A DNA stretch of 64,000 nucleotides from Pseudorasbora parva. Lineage: Eukaryota > Chordata > Actinopteri > Cypriniformes > Gobionidae. The notes beneath the pieces are model-generated. The model had not been told where the DNA came from, searched no databases, and saw only the letters and a list, made by a program, of their open reading frames with translations. Shown here piece by piece: positions 21,301-46,800 of this stretch (positions are counted from its first letter, which is position 1; the number at the start of each line of letters is the position of its first letter). The stretch lies in contig NC_090174.1 of NCBI RefSeq assembly GCF_024679245.1, forward strand, positions 45,900,688-45,964,687, in the 5' to 3' direction. A program made the position numbers and the translations under genes.

Positions 21301-23094
21301 GCCTGGTGTCTATAAAAGCTTTTCTTTGACTAAAAAGGAAGTTTTCAGCTCTGAAATTTACAGGATAATCTCATATTACCATTACCTTTTATAAATCAAA
21401 AGCTCAAGGGAAAGTTGATGTCTCAATTCATCACCTCTTTAAGCTGGCTGATTTTGTGCAATTTTTGCATGTTCTGCACTAATTTGAGGGGAATTCTGGA
21501 TTTAAACATGGCCAAATATGGCATTTACTGAGTCAATTGATTGTTGTGTGTATGTGTTCAGGTACAGGCAACACTGTGATAGAAGCTGTGCGGGTGCTAA
21601 ATGAACACGGCCTGCAGGCCAAACATATCATACTACTGAGTCTATTCTCCACTCCACATGGTAAGACACAAACACAGAGTGAACAGCGAAGACTTAATTT
21701 GTATTCTCATTTATGAATCCATATCATGAGTAATCTCTGTATTATTTTATCTATCTTCATAGTACATGTTAATAGCCCTCTTGGTAACAAATGGATAAGG
21801 AACATTTAGCTGTATATACAACTTAGCTGTACATTTGGAATATATTTGGGATATGTTTACACGAAAACAATGGATTAAAAACCGATAATCAAAATGATCC
21901 CCTTTTACATGGATCTACGAAAATGACTAAAAGGGATGTATGATGCATACCTGGTCAGTAGGTGGCGATTTCTTTGTCAGGAAACGCCCAGTTTTGGTTG
22001 AAGCTAATACGGAAGTAACTTAAACTGTAATTCATCGACTGGCCGCTAGGGGGACAGGCTCCAGAAGGGAGCAGAATCTCATGAGCCCCATGTTAAAATG
22101 CCCAACTTTATAGCAGAAAAAAAACATGTTTACAGCCTGGTACAAATTGTGGTTTTAGTCCATATGGCCAATTTGCCCTTCATGACAACGGTGAGGGGGG
22201 TGAATTTTTTAATAACTCATTTGTTGACATTATATAAAGCCTTAAATTTCTGCATAATTAAATGCGTGTCCACTTTGAGTGACAGGTGGATTGTTTGTCT
22301 GCTGTCTATTAGTCATCACGTCAGCCTCAGCTCCACCTCCCCTTTGCCCAATGTCAGTTAGGAGTTATTTATTAGCGTTGCTAAGATGGAAACGGCCAGC
22401 TCGTCTCAACTTTACGCTTCAAAACTGCTCTTCAGAATTCTATGGGTGACGTCACTGATACCATGACCATATTTTTTTACAGTGTATGCTTAATACACAT
22501 GCACATGATGCACGTTTTCACAAATTCACGTTTTTGTTGTTTACATGGAAATGTTAAAGACATCATTTTCAAAAGCTTTCGTTTTCAGGCCCAAAAACTC
22601 CATTGTCGTGTAAAACACCAGCCAAAACACTTTTTTTTCGGTTGAAAATGGTGTCATGTAAACATACCACGTCATTTATAATAAATTTGATGTATAAATT
22701 ATATTCGCTACTATTTTAAGGTTCTGAGTCAGTAGGATTAATTTGAAATGACTCCTATGCTCACCAAGGCTGCATATATTTGATCAAAAATAAATTAACT
22801 ACAATATTGTGAAATATCATTAAAATTTAAAATAACTTTTCTATTTTAATGTATTTTTTTCTCAAATTTGTGTCACATGATCCTTAAGAAATCATTCTAA
22901 TATGCTGATTTGGTGCTCAAGAAGTATGTAAGTCCATTTTTAAATAGTGCACACTGCACCTCCATAATGTTGTGTGTATGTGTGCAGGTGCACGGTCCAT
23001 TGTTCAGGAGTTTCCTGACATCACTATACTGACAACTGAAGTTCACGCTGTCGCTCCAACACATTTTGGCCAGAGGTATTTCGGCACAGACTGA
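18340..23094 (+). CDS. uprt: Uracil phosphoribosyltransferase homolog, complete 7-exon CDS
   Basis: PRTase-fold protein of the UPRT family; the vertebrate form is generally considered to lack demonstrated uracil PRTase activity. Exons: 18340-18590, 18833-18875, 19152-19221, 19342-19404, 19522-19683, 21562-21660, 22988-23094; total 795 nt, 264 aa (human 309, the difference being a shorter N-terminus). Matches human through MPCHNQQ, LPLNDQIRELQTIIRDK, VKFEKGNCGVSIMRSGE, YYAKFPPDI, IILLSLFSTPHG and the C-terminus YFGTD. The PRPP-loop region reads YPILSTGNT where microbial enzymes have an Asp-led DPxLATG, so the weakened PRPP site of the vertebrate family is kept. The first ATG in the open frame is 18340; the conserved MPCHNQQ is 8 residues in. 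All introns are GT-AG. Converges with zdhhc15. Confidence 0.96.
19704..20043. mobile_element. 340-bp TIR element with TAA duplication (PIF/Harbinger-like MITE)
   Basis: Ends are inverted copies: TGGGCCTTTCACACC at the left and GGTGTGAAAGGCCCA at the right, continuing over about 22 bp. TAA flanks both sides (19701-19703, 20044-20046), fitting the 3-bp TWA duplication of PIF/Harbinger elements. G/C-rich interior, no transposase. Lies in uprt intron 5. Confidence 0.75.
20054..20487. mobile_element. 434-bp TTAA-flanked nonautonomous element
   Basis: Starts TTAAAGGAGTGGTTA and ends with the inverted TAACTACTCCTTTAA. TTAA at both ends fits a piggyBac- or Kolobok-type target. It sits 10 bp from the preceding MITE in uprt intron 5. 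Confidence 0.7.
20488..21561 (+). other. uprt: Rest of uprt intron 5
   Basis: No exon or clear element ends recognised; probably further worn repeat sequence. Confidence 0.5.
21661..22987 (+). other. uprt: uprt intron 6
   Basis: No exon. Around 22730-22920 lies a copy of the dispersed repeat with 'GTGTCACATGATCCTTAAGA', also met in prps1 and atrx introns. Confidence 0.6.
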
Positions 23095-23328
23095 CAAACC
23101 ACCAATTGCGCACAAGTTGACTTGGATTCAGCTGAAGCCTGACCAGCCCACAGCAAGCGTCTTGAGTGTGAGATTGGTTGATCAGGGCTGGCCTCTGTAT
23201 TTTTATTGGTTATGTATTTATCAATGTTTAATGTGATCTTGTCCTTATATATTATACCACCAGGATTAAAACAAACTGTGTTTCAGGCTGTTTTTGAACA
23301 TTCTAGAATGATGCAAAAAGAAAATTAC

Positions 23329-23334
23329 AAATAA
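23329..23334 (+). terminator. uprt: Poly(A) signal for uprt
   Basis: AATAAA about 235 nt after the uprt stop, on the plus strand. Confidence 0.75.
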
Positions 23335-23360
23335 AAATATTTTGTATTAAACAAATTGTC

Positions 23361-23366
23361 TTTATT
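23361..23366 (-). terminator. zdhhc15: Poly(A) signal for zdhhc15
   Basis: AATAAA on the minus strand, about 470 nt after the zdhhc15 stop and only 26 bp from the opposing uprt signal. Confidence 0.7.
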
Positions 23367-23834
23367 TTTTCATAAAATCTGTTATTAAAACACCTATAAG
23401 ACACTATTTAATAGTGTCACCATAAATCTAGAATCCAATCATACAACAGAAAAACACTACATTTCAGCAAAAAATATTGAATTTAAAAGATTATCACTTT
23501 AAAGGGACACCTGATAAAGCTCTCTCACACCCTGATCAGTAAAAGAGGTTTCGGAGACCTGATCGCTCCCTTAGGAAGTGTTCCAGGTGAAAACTGAGCA
23601 TGCGAGCAGGTGTTCACCCTCACCCCTCGTCTCCCTGAAGGCCGTCCACCACTCCTGTAAGCTTAACCTGTGATTGAGATCTTTCTAAAATCGCCTCACT
23701 GTGACAATGTCACGTAACGCATTTCGTTAACCTAGAAAGACAAAACACGTTTCTATTATTTGGATTTTATTTAGTTTAATTGGAACACTTTGGCACTGCA
23801 GAAGAATCATTTCTCATACCTTATCTCATTACTG

Positions 23835-34447
<10,613 letters not shown>

Positions 34448-34885
34448 CACGGTGTCCGTTGAGACAAGCGCGAGTCTCCCCATATCTGAAGCATCTGTGT
34501 CTGGAGCAACCAGTCCGTAGTATGAGGCACAGTAATAAGAGAAACAGCGCCTCCACAGGACACAGCACGTTTTTCTTCTTCTATCCAGCAAGTGTATTTT
34601 TATTTCTTTTAATCTTAAAAAACAGTCGAACAGAGAACAATGCTCACGTCATTACACAAATTGAGCTTTTAAAGTCCTTTTGTAAACTAAATTATTCTAT
34701 ATTTTTAATATTTAAACATAAAAGGTGTTAGTAAAGACATTGTCAACAGTCTTTTTGTATACAGGCTTCTGAACTTCCAAAAGGACATACATGTGCCAGA
34801 CACTTTTCTGCATATTCATTCTGGTTTTGAGGTAGTTAGAAAAGCAGAAGGTCTTGGACCTTTTTTAAACCAAGTCTATTTCAGG
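34448..34885 (-). other. atrx 3' UTR / zdhhc15 promoter spacer (438 bp)
   Basis: The whole gap between the atrx stop (34886) and the zdhhc15 start (34447), both on the minus strand. Candidate atrx poly(A) signals on that strand: ATTAAA near 34704 and AATAAA at 34599-34604. The part near 34340-34530 is more CpG-rich, as expected for the zdhhc15 start region. Confidence 0.55.
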
Positions 34886-37800
34886 CTACGTATTTGCTTT
34901 TGAAACGGAGTAAACAACGTTGGGTTGCTTCAGCGGAAAGGTGATGCTGGAGTTCACATCCAAAGCAGCAGAATATTGGACATTGCCTCGTTCGACAGGA
35001 AGTGAAGTCTGTGGAATGCTCTTGGTCATATTGCCTAAATTTCTAAAAGCCATAGCCTGTGGAGTATGAGTGAGCTGAGGAGAGAAAGAGACAGATTCTT
35101 AGCACTGCAGTCTATAGCATCAGAATTTCTGTTTAATACACACACAAATACAGAATCCTTAAGGTTAGAGATGAAACTGTACCAGTAGGTCCCGATTGGC
35201 TTGTCTGGAGGCGGCTTCATTGGAGATCTGTACAGCGGCCTGAAAGGGACAAATCATGAATGAGCTGTTGTACAACTGTGACGCATGCAGAATGCTAAAG
35301 TGTGAATATGCATCAACATGATGCATCAGATAATTATGATTTTCATAAAGGTCAGGATTAAGTGTATTTGGGAACCCCAAAATGTAAAACCGCCTTAAGA
35401 AAATAAAGCTCAAAGAAACACAATTGTCCTGTGAGCACCAGAGAACATTACCTATTGCCTGAATGTAAAAGCATGGTCAATGCATGATTCTTAATAGTCT
35501 CATGCATAGGATACAATATATAATTTATATTAAATATTCAAATATGAAATATTGATATAAATATGATATTTATTAAATATATAAAAATACAAAATATATA
35601 TTAAAACTGCAATTACAATTACAGAATATTAAAATAACTTGCATAATGTCAGGGGTCCCCAAACCTGCTCCTGGTGGGCCACTGTCCTGCAGAGTTTAGC
35701 TTCAAACAGCCTCAACATACCTGCCTAGAAATGTCTAGTATGTAAGACCATGACTATCTGGCTCAGGTGTTTCATTGGGTTTGGAGCTGAACTCTGCAGG
35801 ACAGTAGACCCGGATCAGGATTCTGTTCTAAAAGTGTAAATTACCTGGGTTGCAATGTGTGCCACCTGGGGGCGCTCTGTACTACAGTTTGAGAACTAAC
35901 TCATAATATGTACCTTCTTTTCTGCACGGTATTCATCCCAAGCTGCTCTGCGCTCTTCCTCACTCAGCTCCTCTTCCTGCCGGTGATCTAACAGCGAGTT
36001 GTGTTCATGATAACTTACTATGAGCTGCTCACAGCTCTGCAGCAACCGGACCAACAACTCATCCTGATAGACAAAAGGAAGACAAAACCGTGTGGTCATA
36101 ATTATCTCACATACCCACATCTGTGTGTACAACAGCAGGTCCATGTATGTGTGTTTACCGCAGGCATTTCTGTGTGTTTGCTGGGCCGGAGGTCTGGCTG
36201 GAAGCGGTACAGCTCATTCAGCTGACTGTGTGTGAAGTGTCTCTGAATCTGCTGCTGGTCCAGAACACGGGAGGACAGAGACTGCTTAGCAACCTGCCGC
36301 TCATAAATGTTTTGTTCCATCGTCCCCTACACACAAAAAACACATTGAAATAAAAATCAAAGCATTTGACGCTACAAACAAAGTATATATATATATATAT
36401 AAACATAAACGAATAGGCTTGTCAAATGACTTGTTTTAACTTATATGGGTTAAAATTACTTAATTAAAAAAATGTATGTAAATTGTGTATTATCTGTGTA
36501 TTTATTTTTTCATTTTAATATTTTTTTCATTTGTTTTTTTAAGGAAAAAAGGAAAAGAGAAGTCCTCCCAAATATGTTTGATTTTATGTGTATACCTGAG
36601 CCAGAAAACGGTACACAGCTACAGTTTTTTTCTGCCCAAAGCGATAGACTCTGAAGATGCTCTGGATGTCATATGATGGATTCCAGCAAGCATCAAACAC
36701 CACAACTCGATTTGCAGCAACCAGATTGATTCCTAGAGACCCTGCACGAGTGGAGATGAGAAACAACCTCCCTCTGACAAAGAGGAAACACCAAGAGTCA
36801 GGACAAGAAATCTAGAAAAGTTAAATGTGAGGTTTATAAACATTTTGTGTGCAGTACCTTATGTTTTTAGTGTTGTTAAACTCTTGAGCCCATCTCTTGC
36901 GAGCACAAGCACTTGTGTTGCCATCCAAACGATAATAATCTTTATTTTTTACCCACGATTTCTTTCCTGACAATACACACAAAAACACTATTGCAAACAA
37001 TGAACAAATGACAGTTTTAACAATCTCCTGAATAAACCGTGTTTACCTTTGTATGGACAACATTCCTTCCCGCTGGTCTCATCTGCATATAGGAGGAAAC
37101 TCTCAATAAGGTCCAGTGATATAAGAGATTGACTGAACACCAACCTGAACAAAAGCAAACAGCATTCATTCATGTGTCAAAGTGTCACTCATAACATTTA
37201 GCACACAATCTTTTAATCCACAAGTGTTTAAAAGTTATACAATACAGTAAAAACTGTAACATGTAAGTTATTTCTGTGATGCAAAGATGTATTTTCTGCA
37301 TCATTACTCTAGTCTCCAGTCTCACATTATCCTTCAGAAATCATTATAATATGCTTATTTGGTGCTTATTATTATCAATGCTGAAAACAATTTTATTGAA
37401 ACTGTGATGTTTTTCAGTATTCTTTTGATTTATTTGAAATAGAACATTTCATAACAGTGTTTTCTGTTGCTTTTGATCAATGTTAAGCTTTCTTGTGGAT
37501 TAAAATTAATTTTTCACTTAACCAAATATGAATATGAACCAAAACAAAGCTTATAACAAGTGCTGCTTCTATTCAAGTATATGTTTCTCACACTTTGTCT
37601 TGTAGTTCCTCTGCACAGCATAAAATCTCCAGCAGCAACTGTAATTTCCCAGAATGCTCTAGCACTTTGGCATCAGCTGCTGTTAAAAATGGCAGATACC
37701 AGTCGGCAGACGGCCCGTTACCCACAATGAATCCTGAACAACAGACAGAGAGACACTAAAAATGAGACGGACATAAACCCATTTCACACAGTGTTGATCC

Positions 37801-40800
37801 CAGAACATTGCACAACAAATTGTGAGAGTGCCTTCTGTGTGAACACAAACATGTCCCAGGATTGATCCCGGGATGGGGACCTAGTAACATCGCCGGGATC
37901 AGTCCTGAAACGTGCCCTATATGAACAAAAGGCAGGATCAATGACATGGGGTTGTGTCGTAGAGATGACACTGAAGTGGAGATCATTTTGCCAGCTTAGT
38001 GTATTGGTATGCGACGCACTAGTTTATGATCAAATAAGAAAAGAAAGAGAAAAAAAATGTACGTGCGCGGTTTCTCACGAGAGAGAAAACTTATGCAAAC
38101 TTAAGACACTGTAAAGACATTACACGCCACAACCCAATGTCACACGTCTTTACAGGATGTGTGAGAACATGCACACAGATTCCAGAAAATCACTAGCAGT
38201 GTAAATTAACCAAAAATCAAATGATCCAGAGACAAATCCTGCGACAAATTATAAGAGCATTTTCCAGAATCACTGTGGGAAAGGGCCTATACAAACAAAG
38301 AGAGACCGATTCAAAGAAACAAAGTGAGACACTGTGTGTACCAGCTTCCCCACCAGGTATTTCCACTGTGGCTGCGTTTGTGACATTTGGCTTTTGATTG
38401 GACCCACAGACCAAGGAGACTGGATCAGTATTTCCCTCTCCATCTCCAACTAAATGTGTGATCTTTGCATCTCTATGAGACAGATGGTAGAAACAAACAT
38501 CAGAGCAAACCTGGTCTTGTGCAGAATTTGACTTCTAGCAGGCCTCTCATTGGTTCCACATAACTGTTTATTACAAATAAATGCATGACCGTTACCAATT
38601 ATTTCCAAAACAAAAAAATGTCACTATTGATTTAATTTACTTTGTTTAGAAAGACAAATTACTCTTCAAAGTCACTAGCATAAATGTGATATTTTACACA
38701 AGCATGAGGCACATTATTTGTCAAGAAGATACTCAAATCTGATATCTGAAAATGTGTACCTATCAGAGTTATTTGGCTTTACAGAATCTCTCACCAAACC
38801 GGCGTCCAGCCCAGTGAAGACGGGAACAGGCTCTTGCTCTTTCCCCTGCATTACACACAGAAATATAAAATGTGACTGAGAAAAATCAGTGACCACTGTT
38901 TGTAAAAATGAGTAAACTACCATTCAAGAAGACGATATGATTTTTGAAAGTCTCTTATTCTCACCCAAGCTCAGAGTTGGGACCAAGTCACACACGTGCA
39001 AGTCTCAAGTCTGACACTTCAAGTCTCAAGTCTGACCCTTCAAGTCTCAAGTAAGCCCCAAATATGTTTTTCATGATGTGATTAACACTCAAGTCATTGT
39101 GTCTCAAGTCAAGTCCCCAGTCTTTAACTTCCAAGTCAAGTCTCAAGTATTTAATTTTTTGTCAAGGCAAGTCACAAGTCATAAAAATAGCGACTCGAGT
39201 CCAAGTCACAAGTCCCAATGTCTGCCAAAGCTACATTTACTTGATCAAATCGACAGTACAAACAGTAACATTGTGAAACATGGTCATTTAAAATAAGTTT
39301 TAGATTTAAATAGATTTAAAAATGTAATTTACTTCCTGGATAGCAAAGCTGAATTTTCGGCAGAAAACTAAATATGCTGTTTTGGGGTCCAAGAAACTAT
39401 TCTTATTATTAAAAAAATTGAAATCATTTGTGCTGCCTAAAATTTGAGGATTTGATGAATAGAAATTTCAAAAGAACAGAATTAGTTTGAAATATAATTT
39501 TTAACTATGTAAAAGTCTATACTGTCTTTTGATCAATTGTATGCATCTTTGCTGAATAAAAGTATTAATTTATTTTTTTTTAAATAAGAAAAAAAAGAAA
39601 TATCTGGATGAGTGGGTGTATACCTTATTCCTGCTCAGCTGAGCAAGTTTAAGACACCAAGGATGAGTCCAAATCAAACTCAGAACGTGAAGATCCTGAA
39701 ACAAACTGTTCACACCTGCTCCTTTCCCTAAAATAAAGAAACTGTTTGTGATTATTACTATCAATCTGTTGGCGCCGTATGCAACGTGTTATATCACATC
39801 ACAGTTTAGCCATTTTAAAACCATGTTAATATCTAAGGCTATTTGCATGCAATACTGGATTCAAATAATCCAGCTAATTTAATTGTGCATGCTAATTTTC
39901 CAAATTTTACATTTAGATTATATTTTACACCATCTAAAGCTGACTTAAAATGAATCTATAGAACACAATTTAATAACAGTGTTGAATATCAAAATACACA
40001 TTTCTGTACAATTATAATGTTGTAATGACTTTTGGTCATGGTTTTAGTTAAAAGTTTTATTTTTGATTTAGAAAACAAAACTAGTATATCATTTTAATAT
40101 GTAATAATTGTAAACAAATATTAGCTTAATCTCTACTGTTTGACTCTTTTTCTACATTCACAGTACTAGTCCAGCTCTAGTGTGTGCTTGTGAGACTCTG
40201 ACCTCTGTAGGTTTGCAGATAGTGTGTGTATAACCGACACTGCAGGGTTGTCATCCTGACTGAGAGCACATACTCGCGCTTGGGCGGCAAACAGGACATC
40301 AAAACTGAGTAGTCCCGCCTCTGCAACAAAAACGCGAATCAAATGCAAAACATTTAGCCTTTTTTCACAGCCTCTAGCTATTTTTTTCTTTCTCTCTTCA
40401 TCACCTGTATGAATCCTGTCATCATCTGATGGAGGACATGCGATCTATTCTTCATCAGTCTGACATCAGCAGGGGTGGAGTCTGCGCACTGGCCGTTATG
40501 GATTGGATTAATAAAACGGTTTCGGAACTCCTGTAAAGAACCCAGCAGGTTCTCCTTAATGAAGTTAACCATGCAGTGATCTAGAACAACAAAAATAAAA
40601 CACACTTCACCTTTAGAGCAGGCAACCTCAAACAGATAAAAATAATAATAATACGGAAGTCATTTTTCACAAGCAGCTTTTTTATAGAAATGGAGATGAA
40701 ATGTGATTACACTCAGTGAGGTTGTTTTGAAGCGGAGTTCCTGTCAAAATGATTCTCCTACGTGTACGTATAGCTCGCATGGCTTTTGAGATGCTGGAGT

Positions 40801-43800
40801 CTGCGTTCCTAAGGACATGACCCTCATCGCACACCACCAGATCAGGGCCTAACATACACACAACAAAGGTTTATTATTATTTTAAAAACATAACTGTATT
40901 CCGTACATGAAGATGAATTATTCAGAAGAACGTACCTGGATCCAGGAGTATTGAGCGGATGCTGTCTTTGTGTTTGCTGTATTTTGCACTGGCTGTGTGT
41001 GTCAGAACACGGAAAACTTCATAACCCATGATCATCACACCACCATTGGTAAACCAGTCATTCAACAGCTCAACGCGAACAGCCACAGACTTTACCGTGG
41101 CAAGCTCTGCCACCTGTGTGTGTGGTAGACAAAAGGAAAAAAGCAGAGATGATCAGAAGAAAATAGCCGTGATGCAGTCAAAAGTCCACATTTGGTCCAC
41201 AAGAATTCTTTGTGTAAGACATTATAAAGACAATTTGCACTGATATGCACTGATAAATCTCAAACTACTGCTAAACAGTTTGAATTTTTAAGTAGTGTAA
41301 CTCTCCCATTTAAATGTTTTGCATTTTGTTTTTCGTGCAACACAAAAAGATAATGCTTAGCAGATTTTTCAAAGCTCCATCCACAAAAGTGGTCAGTGAT
41401 GCTTAAGTGATAGTTCACCCACAATGTTTAATTTTGTAACGATGGACACGCCCTCAAGTTGTTTCAAACCTGTATGAGTCTTTCTTCTTTTCAACACAAA
41501 AGAAGATATTTTGAAGAATGTTGGTAACAAAACAGTTGACGGTAGACATTGACTTTTGACATTTGTAGGAAGAGAAAAAGTCAATAGCTACCATCAACTG
41601 TGACAAAAAAGCTCAATAAAAGTATTTTTATTTTTACTACTTTTAAAAGTCTTTGTCCCTTAAAAAATTATATTGAAGGGTCATTTTAATCCTGTATTTA
41701 TTCCTGGAGCGCTTTAGTCCACGTCTTCTGAAGCCATATGATAGCTTTACATTAGAAAGACAGAGTTTGGGGTCAAGATGGGTTTTTTATTTTATTTAAA
41801 GAAACAATTATTCAGCAAGGATCAAAAGAGACAGCAATAACATTAATTACAAAATATTTACATTTCAAATAAATACTGTTCTTTTGAACTCTTTATTCCT
41901 TAAAGAAATAAGAAAACACATATTCCTATATTCCTTAAAAAAATATGGAAAAAAACATCAATGTTTTCACAAAAATATTAAACAGCACAAACATTTTCAA
42001 CATTGATAAGAAATGTTTCTTGAGCACCAAATCAGAATATTAGAATGAATTCTGGCAATTCATGATGCTGAAAATCCAGCTCTGCTATCACAGGAATAAA
42101 ATACATTTTAAAATGTAAAACAAAAATAGAATATTGTTATTTTAAATTGTAATAATTTATATTTACTGTATTTTTGATCAAATAAATGCAGCCTGAGCAT
42201 AGGACACCACTTCTTTCAACAACATTTTTAAAAATCTTAAAGGCCGCAAACTTTTGCAGGGTAGTGTATATCTGACATAAACATCACCTAGATCAACACA
42301 GAAAGTGAGAGAATTCTACCGACCCTCAGTCTGTGCGGTCTTAAGCCCCTCTGCCACTGGTCAAACTCACTCTTCCAGTTCAGCACCGTGTTGAGAGGAC
42401 ACACCACCAGAGCCCTGGTCATTGGCAACTCTTTACATAAGAGCACTGTGTGAAGGAACACGATAACCTGAAACACACACACAGTTACTATCTGTGAAAC
42501 TTCGACTTCCTGATTTCTAAAAGAAAATGAGAATATTCATGTGCCCCATACCTGAAAGGTCTTGCCCAGGCCCATGCAATGGGCCAAAATACAGCCGGAG
42601 CCCAGAGACGACTTCACACTCTGAACAGACTCACAACAGCAGTCCCACATGAACCGTACACCTAACACCACACAAATACATATGCACTACATTAACCATC
42701 TCCACAGCAAACTGCCACTGGCTTTAATTTTGTACATGCTGCTTCATAAATGCAGTATGGATACATTCTATTGATCAAAAGTGTTACAGAAGTATTGATA
42801 AAATATTACAAAAGATTTCTAAATAAATGCTGATAACTGTTTTTATAACTTTCGATTCAAAGAATCCTAAGTACAATTTTTCACAAAAACTAATTTCAAC
42901 ATTGATAATAAAATGTTTATTGAGCACTGATTCAGCATATCAGAATGATTTCTGAAGGATAATGCGACTGGAGACTGGAATAATGGCTCGTAAAAATTAG
43001 TTCGTTTTTAGTTAATACAAATCCAGCTGCTCATGGTTTGTTCATGTCAGTTCACAGTGCATGAACTAATGTTAACAAGATTTGAATAATGCATTAGTAA
43101 ATGTTGAAATAACATTAACAAATATATATAATAATTAATAAATGCTTTATAAGCGCAGTATTCTAAAGAGTTACCGATACTTTTATAAAATTATACACTA
43201 AGATGACAAAAATAGATTTTGGGAGGAAAAGTAGTAGTAGTTTTGGAAAGCTCCACAGCACAGCTATTATATGTCCTTATGACAGAGAGAGGTGAGTTAA
43301 CACATTTGAAAAACAAAAGGTGTCAATAAAATAATACAATGAACAACTTCATTTGGCAATTTGACCCCCATTCAGTTCACAACTGAATATTAATTTCTGA
43401 CCCACACACACCACAAATGACAATGTTGTATTTTAAAAAAAAAAAACATTACATCAAATATTAATGGTTAACCCGAGGATTTAGGCTGTTGATGAGATCA
43501 CATCAATGTTGCAGGATTTTTGCCCTTACAACATTTGCGAGAGGAATTTTCAAATCGAATAATTATATTTTCTACCGGCACACTTAAGCAAAATATATAA
43601 ATAACCATGTTTTTGTGAAGCATCTAAATTGCTTCGTGCAAAGTACTGCATTAATACATAACACAATATACATGTGTAGGTGTACAAAGGAAAATTCTCA
43701 CCTTCTCGCTGGTGTGGTTTAAGTTTGTTCAGGAAGCCCATGTGCACTTGCACCATAGGCTTATGCATTACATCATCTTGCTCGAGAACTAATGGTGTGG

Positions 43801-46800
43801 CCTGTCTCTCAGAAACTAAGATGACCTAAAGTAGGTAAGACAATTGATAGAGAGAACATTAATTTATAATTTAGGTTAAAAGCATGCAATTAAAAATGAA
43901 CATTAAAAAACATTCAAGTAGTTGACGCTATAACAAAAATTCTGTCGTGACTTTAATCCCCCATGTGTCATTCAAAACCTGTACTACTTTCTTTTGTGGA
44001 ACACATATAATGACAACATGCAGTTCATCACCTCCGGGTCTGCGTCTTCCCGTTCTCTCCTCTCACGCTCCAGTCTTTGTTTTTCTCTCTCTGCTAATCT
44101 CCTCCTGCGCTCCTCCTCTTCTTTCAGAGCACTCTGTGTCTCACGAGCCAGCTGACCCACCTCCAGAAGACGTCTGATCTGCCTCCTCCCTCGAGGGGTG
44201 CCCTTCAAACTTTCCTCGGTGGTTGGAGAGATATCATCCTACATATTAACCCCCCCAAAAAATAAAAATACATAAATAATTGAGGAATCCACATTTACAG
44301 CATCTAAAATACAGAAGGAACTAGCACTCACATTAGGAGCGGTGGTTTTGTCAGGTGTGCGAGATGGACTCTGAAGCCTCTCATTATGAGTGGGCGACTG
44401 TGACCTACAAAATGAATCAACACAGAGAACAAAGAATCATCTCTGCACGCATTTAAACTTGTTGGCAGGTAGTAATTGAAAGTTAGCTTTTTTTATGTGA
44501 GTGTTTAATGTCCAGAGCAGACTCCAGTTGATGAATGTGATGATATGAGCATTACCCCATTTCCTCAGACTCTGAAGGGCTGAGTTCCTCATATAGGGCT
44601 GAGTCAACTGTTTCATCACTGCTGCTGACTAGGATAAAAGTGAACAAAATCAAAATAACACCAGGTCTGAACAAAGAATCAGAACATTACATTGATTTTA
44701 AGAGCATAAAACTCACCAATAACACATTCTAAATCTTGGACTTCTCTTCCTCTCTTCTTCTTCTCCCCTTGCTTTTGACTTTTTACTTCAGTCTCTGTTA
44801 TGGCAAGACCATGTCGCAGCAATCGGTGGCGGTGCCGTGACCCTGACTTTGACCCACTGGACTCTGAGCCTTCATTGTCTGAAGAGAAACTATTTTTGCT
44901 CATGTAACAATAACAATACATGAACACTATACTATCTAATAACATTTGTAACAACTCAAAAGGATCAGCTGCATAAAAATTAATAAAAGCTATTAGAGCT
45001 TTGCAACAAATTTAGAGCTACATATAGTGTAGTTGGATAAGTTTCAAATGCTGTTTTTCATCTGAGATGCAGTGGTAATTTCCCAGGTCTATATCCCCTG
45101 GTACCAGTGGTAATGGCCATCACTCACCTTCCTCGGCTGTTGTCTCAGATGTTCCATCCTTAGTCTTCTTCTCCTCCTCTTCCTCTCCTTTCATGCTTTC
45201 TGATTGCTCATCAGAGCTGGTGTCCAGCTCAGAATCAGAGAGGTTAGCTTTGATCTGAGCCAGCAGAATCTGCCTCGCAATTCTTTATAGAACAAATGAT
45301 GGGATGAAGCAGTAAAGAGAATAGAGAGAAAAGAGATGAAAACAAAATGTGAGGGAGGTGACCAATGGATTCAGATTCATTAAACAATGCATCTTCCTCC
45401 AACCTCATTAAAACTTCTCAAAAGTGCACTCAAATAGTAGCAAAATTACGTTTTAGCTTGATAACTCTAAATGGTGTCAGAATAGTTTTTATTCTAGTAT
45501 AAATATAAAAGGACAAATATAACATCAATTAAATAAGCTACTGGACAATCTGAACAATTAAAAGATCAAATTGATTGTAAAGTGGTCTGTTAGTTTTACA
45601 AATATAAAAAAATTATGAGTGAAATGTAAAAAGGCAGACAAGAAAAGGCAGACAAGAACAAGGCATTCATAGCCTATACAGAGGCAGTTTTGAATTAGAA
45701 CCTCTGAATATGACAAACAGAATGCACCACCCCCAAAAACTAAATAAATACATATATATATATACAAAATGCACAGAGGCTGTTGTGGCTGGGGTATAAA
45801 CTTTTATTACAACTACAATTCGTATACAGTTCTTACACAGTTATTTACATTTCCTCTTCTCAGATGCTAAATAATGCATGGTTATTTCATGTGAAAATGA
45901 TGAAAAGGTCGTTTCTGCATAAAATATTTTAATAAAACAATAACAGTAATAAATACTCCTAAACAAAGGACATAAGCATGCAATAAATATTTGAGCTTTT
46001 AGGGTTTTTGAAATCCAATGAACGTTAGAGGATTCCACAAGAAAGTAAAAAGACAAACAGAAAAAAGGACACTGAAAAATGGGTGAGAAAAAAATGGATT
46101 ATCATCAGAAATATGTTAATGTTGATGCATGTTAAAGTTATGCAGGGTTCCCACACTGTCCTAGATATTTAGAATTTTTTCAAGGCATTTAATGCGACTA
46201 ATAAATATCTCCAATATTTAATCAATATCTGTGGCCTGTTGTTATTTAGAGTAGAAAAAAAGTTGACTTGTCCATTGGTTTGCAAATGTTTTTTTTTTTT
46301 TTTTACATGACTGCAGCAAAAACGTTTGACATTTGCAATGTAACGTTCAAGTCTGGTTGACTGAGTTTACAAAAAACAACACAAGATATTAATCAGAACT
46401 ATAATATTCTGATCCAATAGCACCAATCTCATGCTAAACACTTGTAAAGTTCAACGGTTATTGATACGAGACAAGCTAATTTTCCACGGTAATTAAATGC
46501 TTTGCATGCCACAGATTCTGATTCTGCTGTATTTAATCTGGAATGTAATTTTAAATCAAAGATAACAAGAAATGACAGGCAATATAGCCACAGAGGTATC
46601 GTGGTTACTGGCATGGTTCAAAATGCACAGCTAATGTGAACTAGCTTTTCATTTGAGTGACAAAAGTTATCTATGGAAAAATCAAACTGTCAAATCCAAT
46701 TAACTTAAGGTAACGATCCTTTGGGAAATAATAATAACGTATTACAATATGTATGGTATCAATATCCTTTGATTATCAATGAGTGATATCTGTGCGGAGA

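Larger units (their letters stand above)
36596..43825 (-). other. atrx: atrx exons 17-30: SNF2 ATPase
   Basis: [19 protein letters not shown] leads into Walker [10 protein letters not shown] (exon 18). Motif II is DEGH (exon 21), as in human [23 protein letters not shown] follows in exons 21/22. The C-terminal lobe has [11 protein letters not shown] (exon 28), YYRLDGNTS (exon 29) and [16 protein letters not shown] with [11 protein letters not shown] (exon 30). All catalytic motifs look intact. Confidence 0.93.
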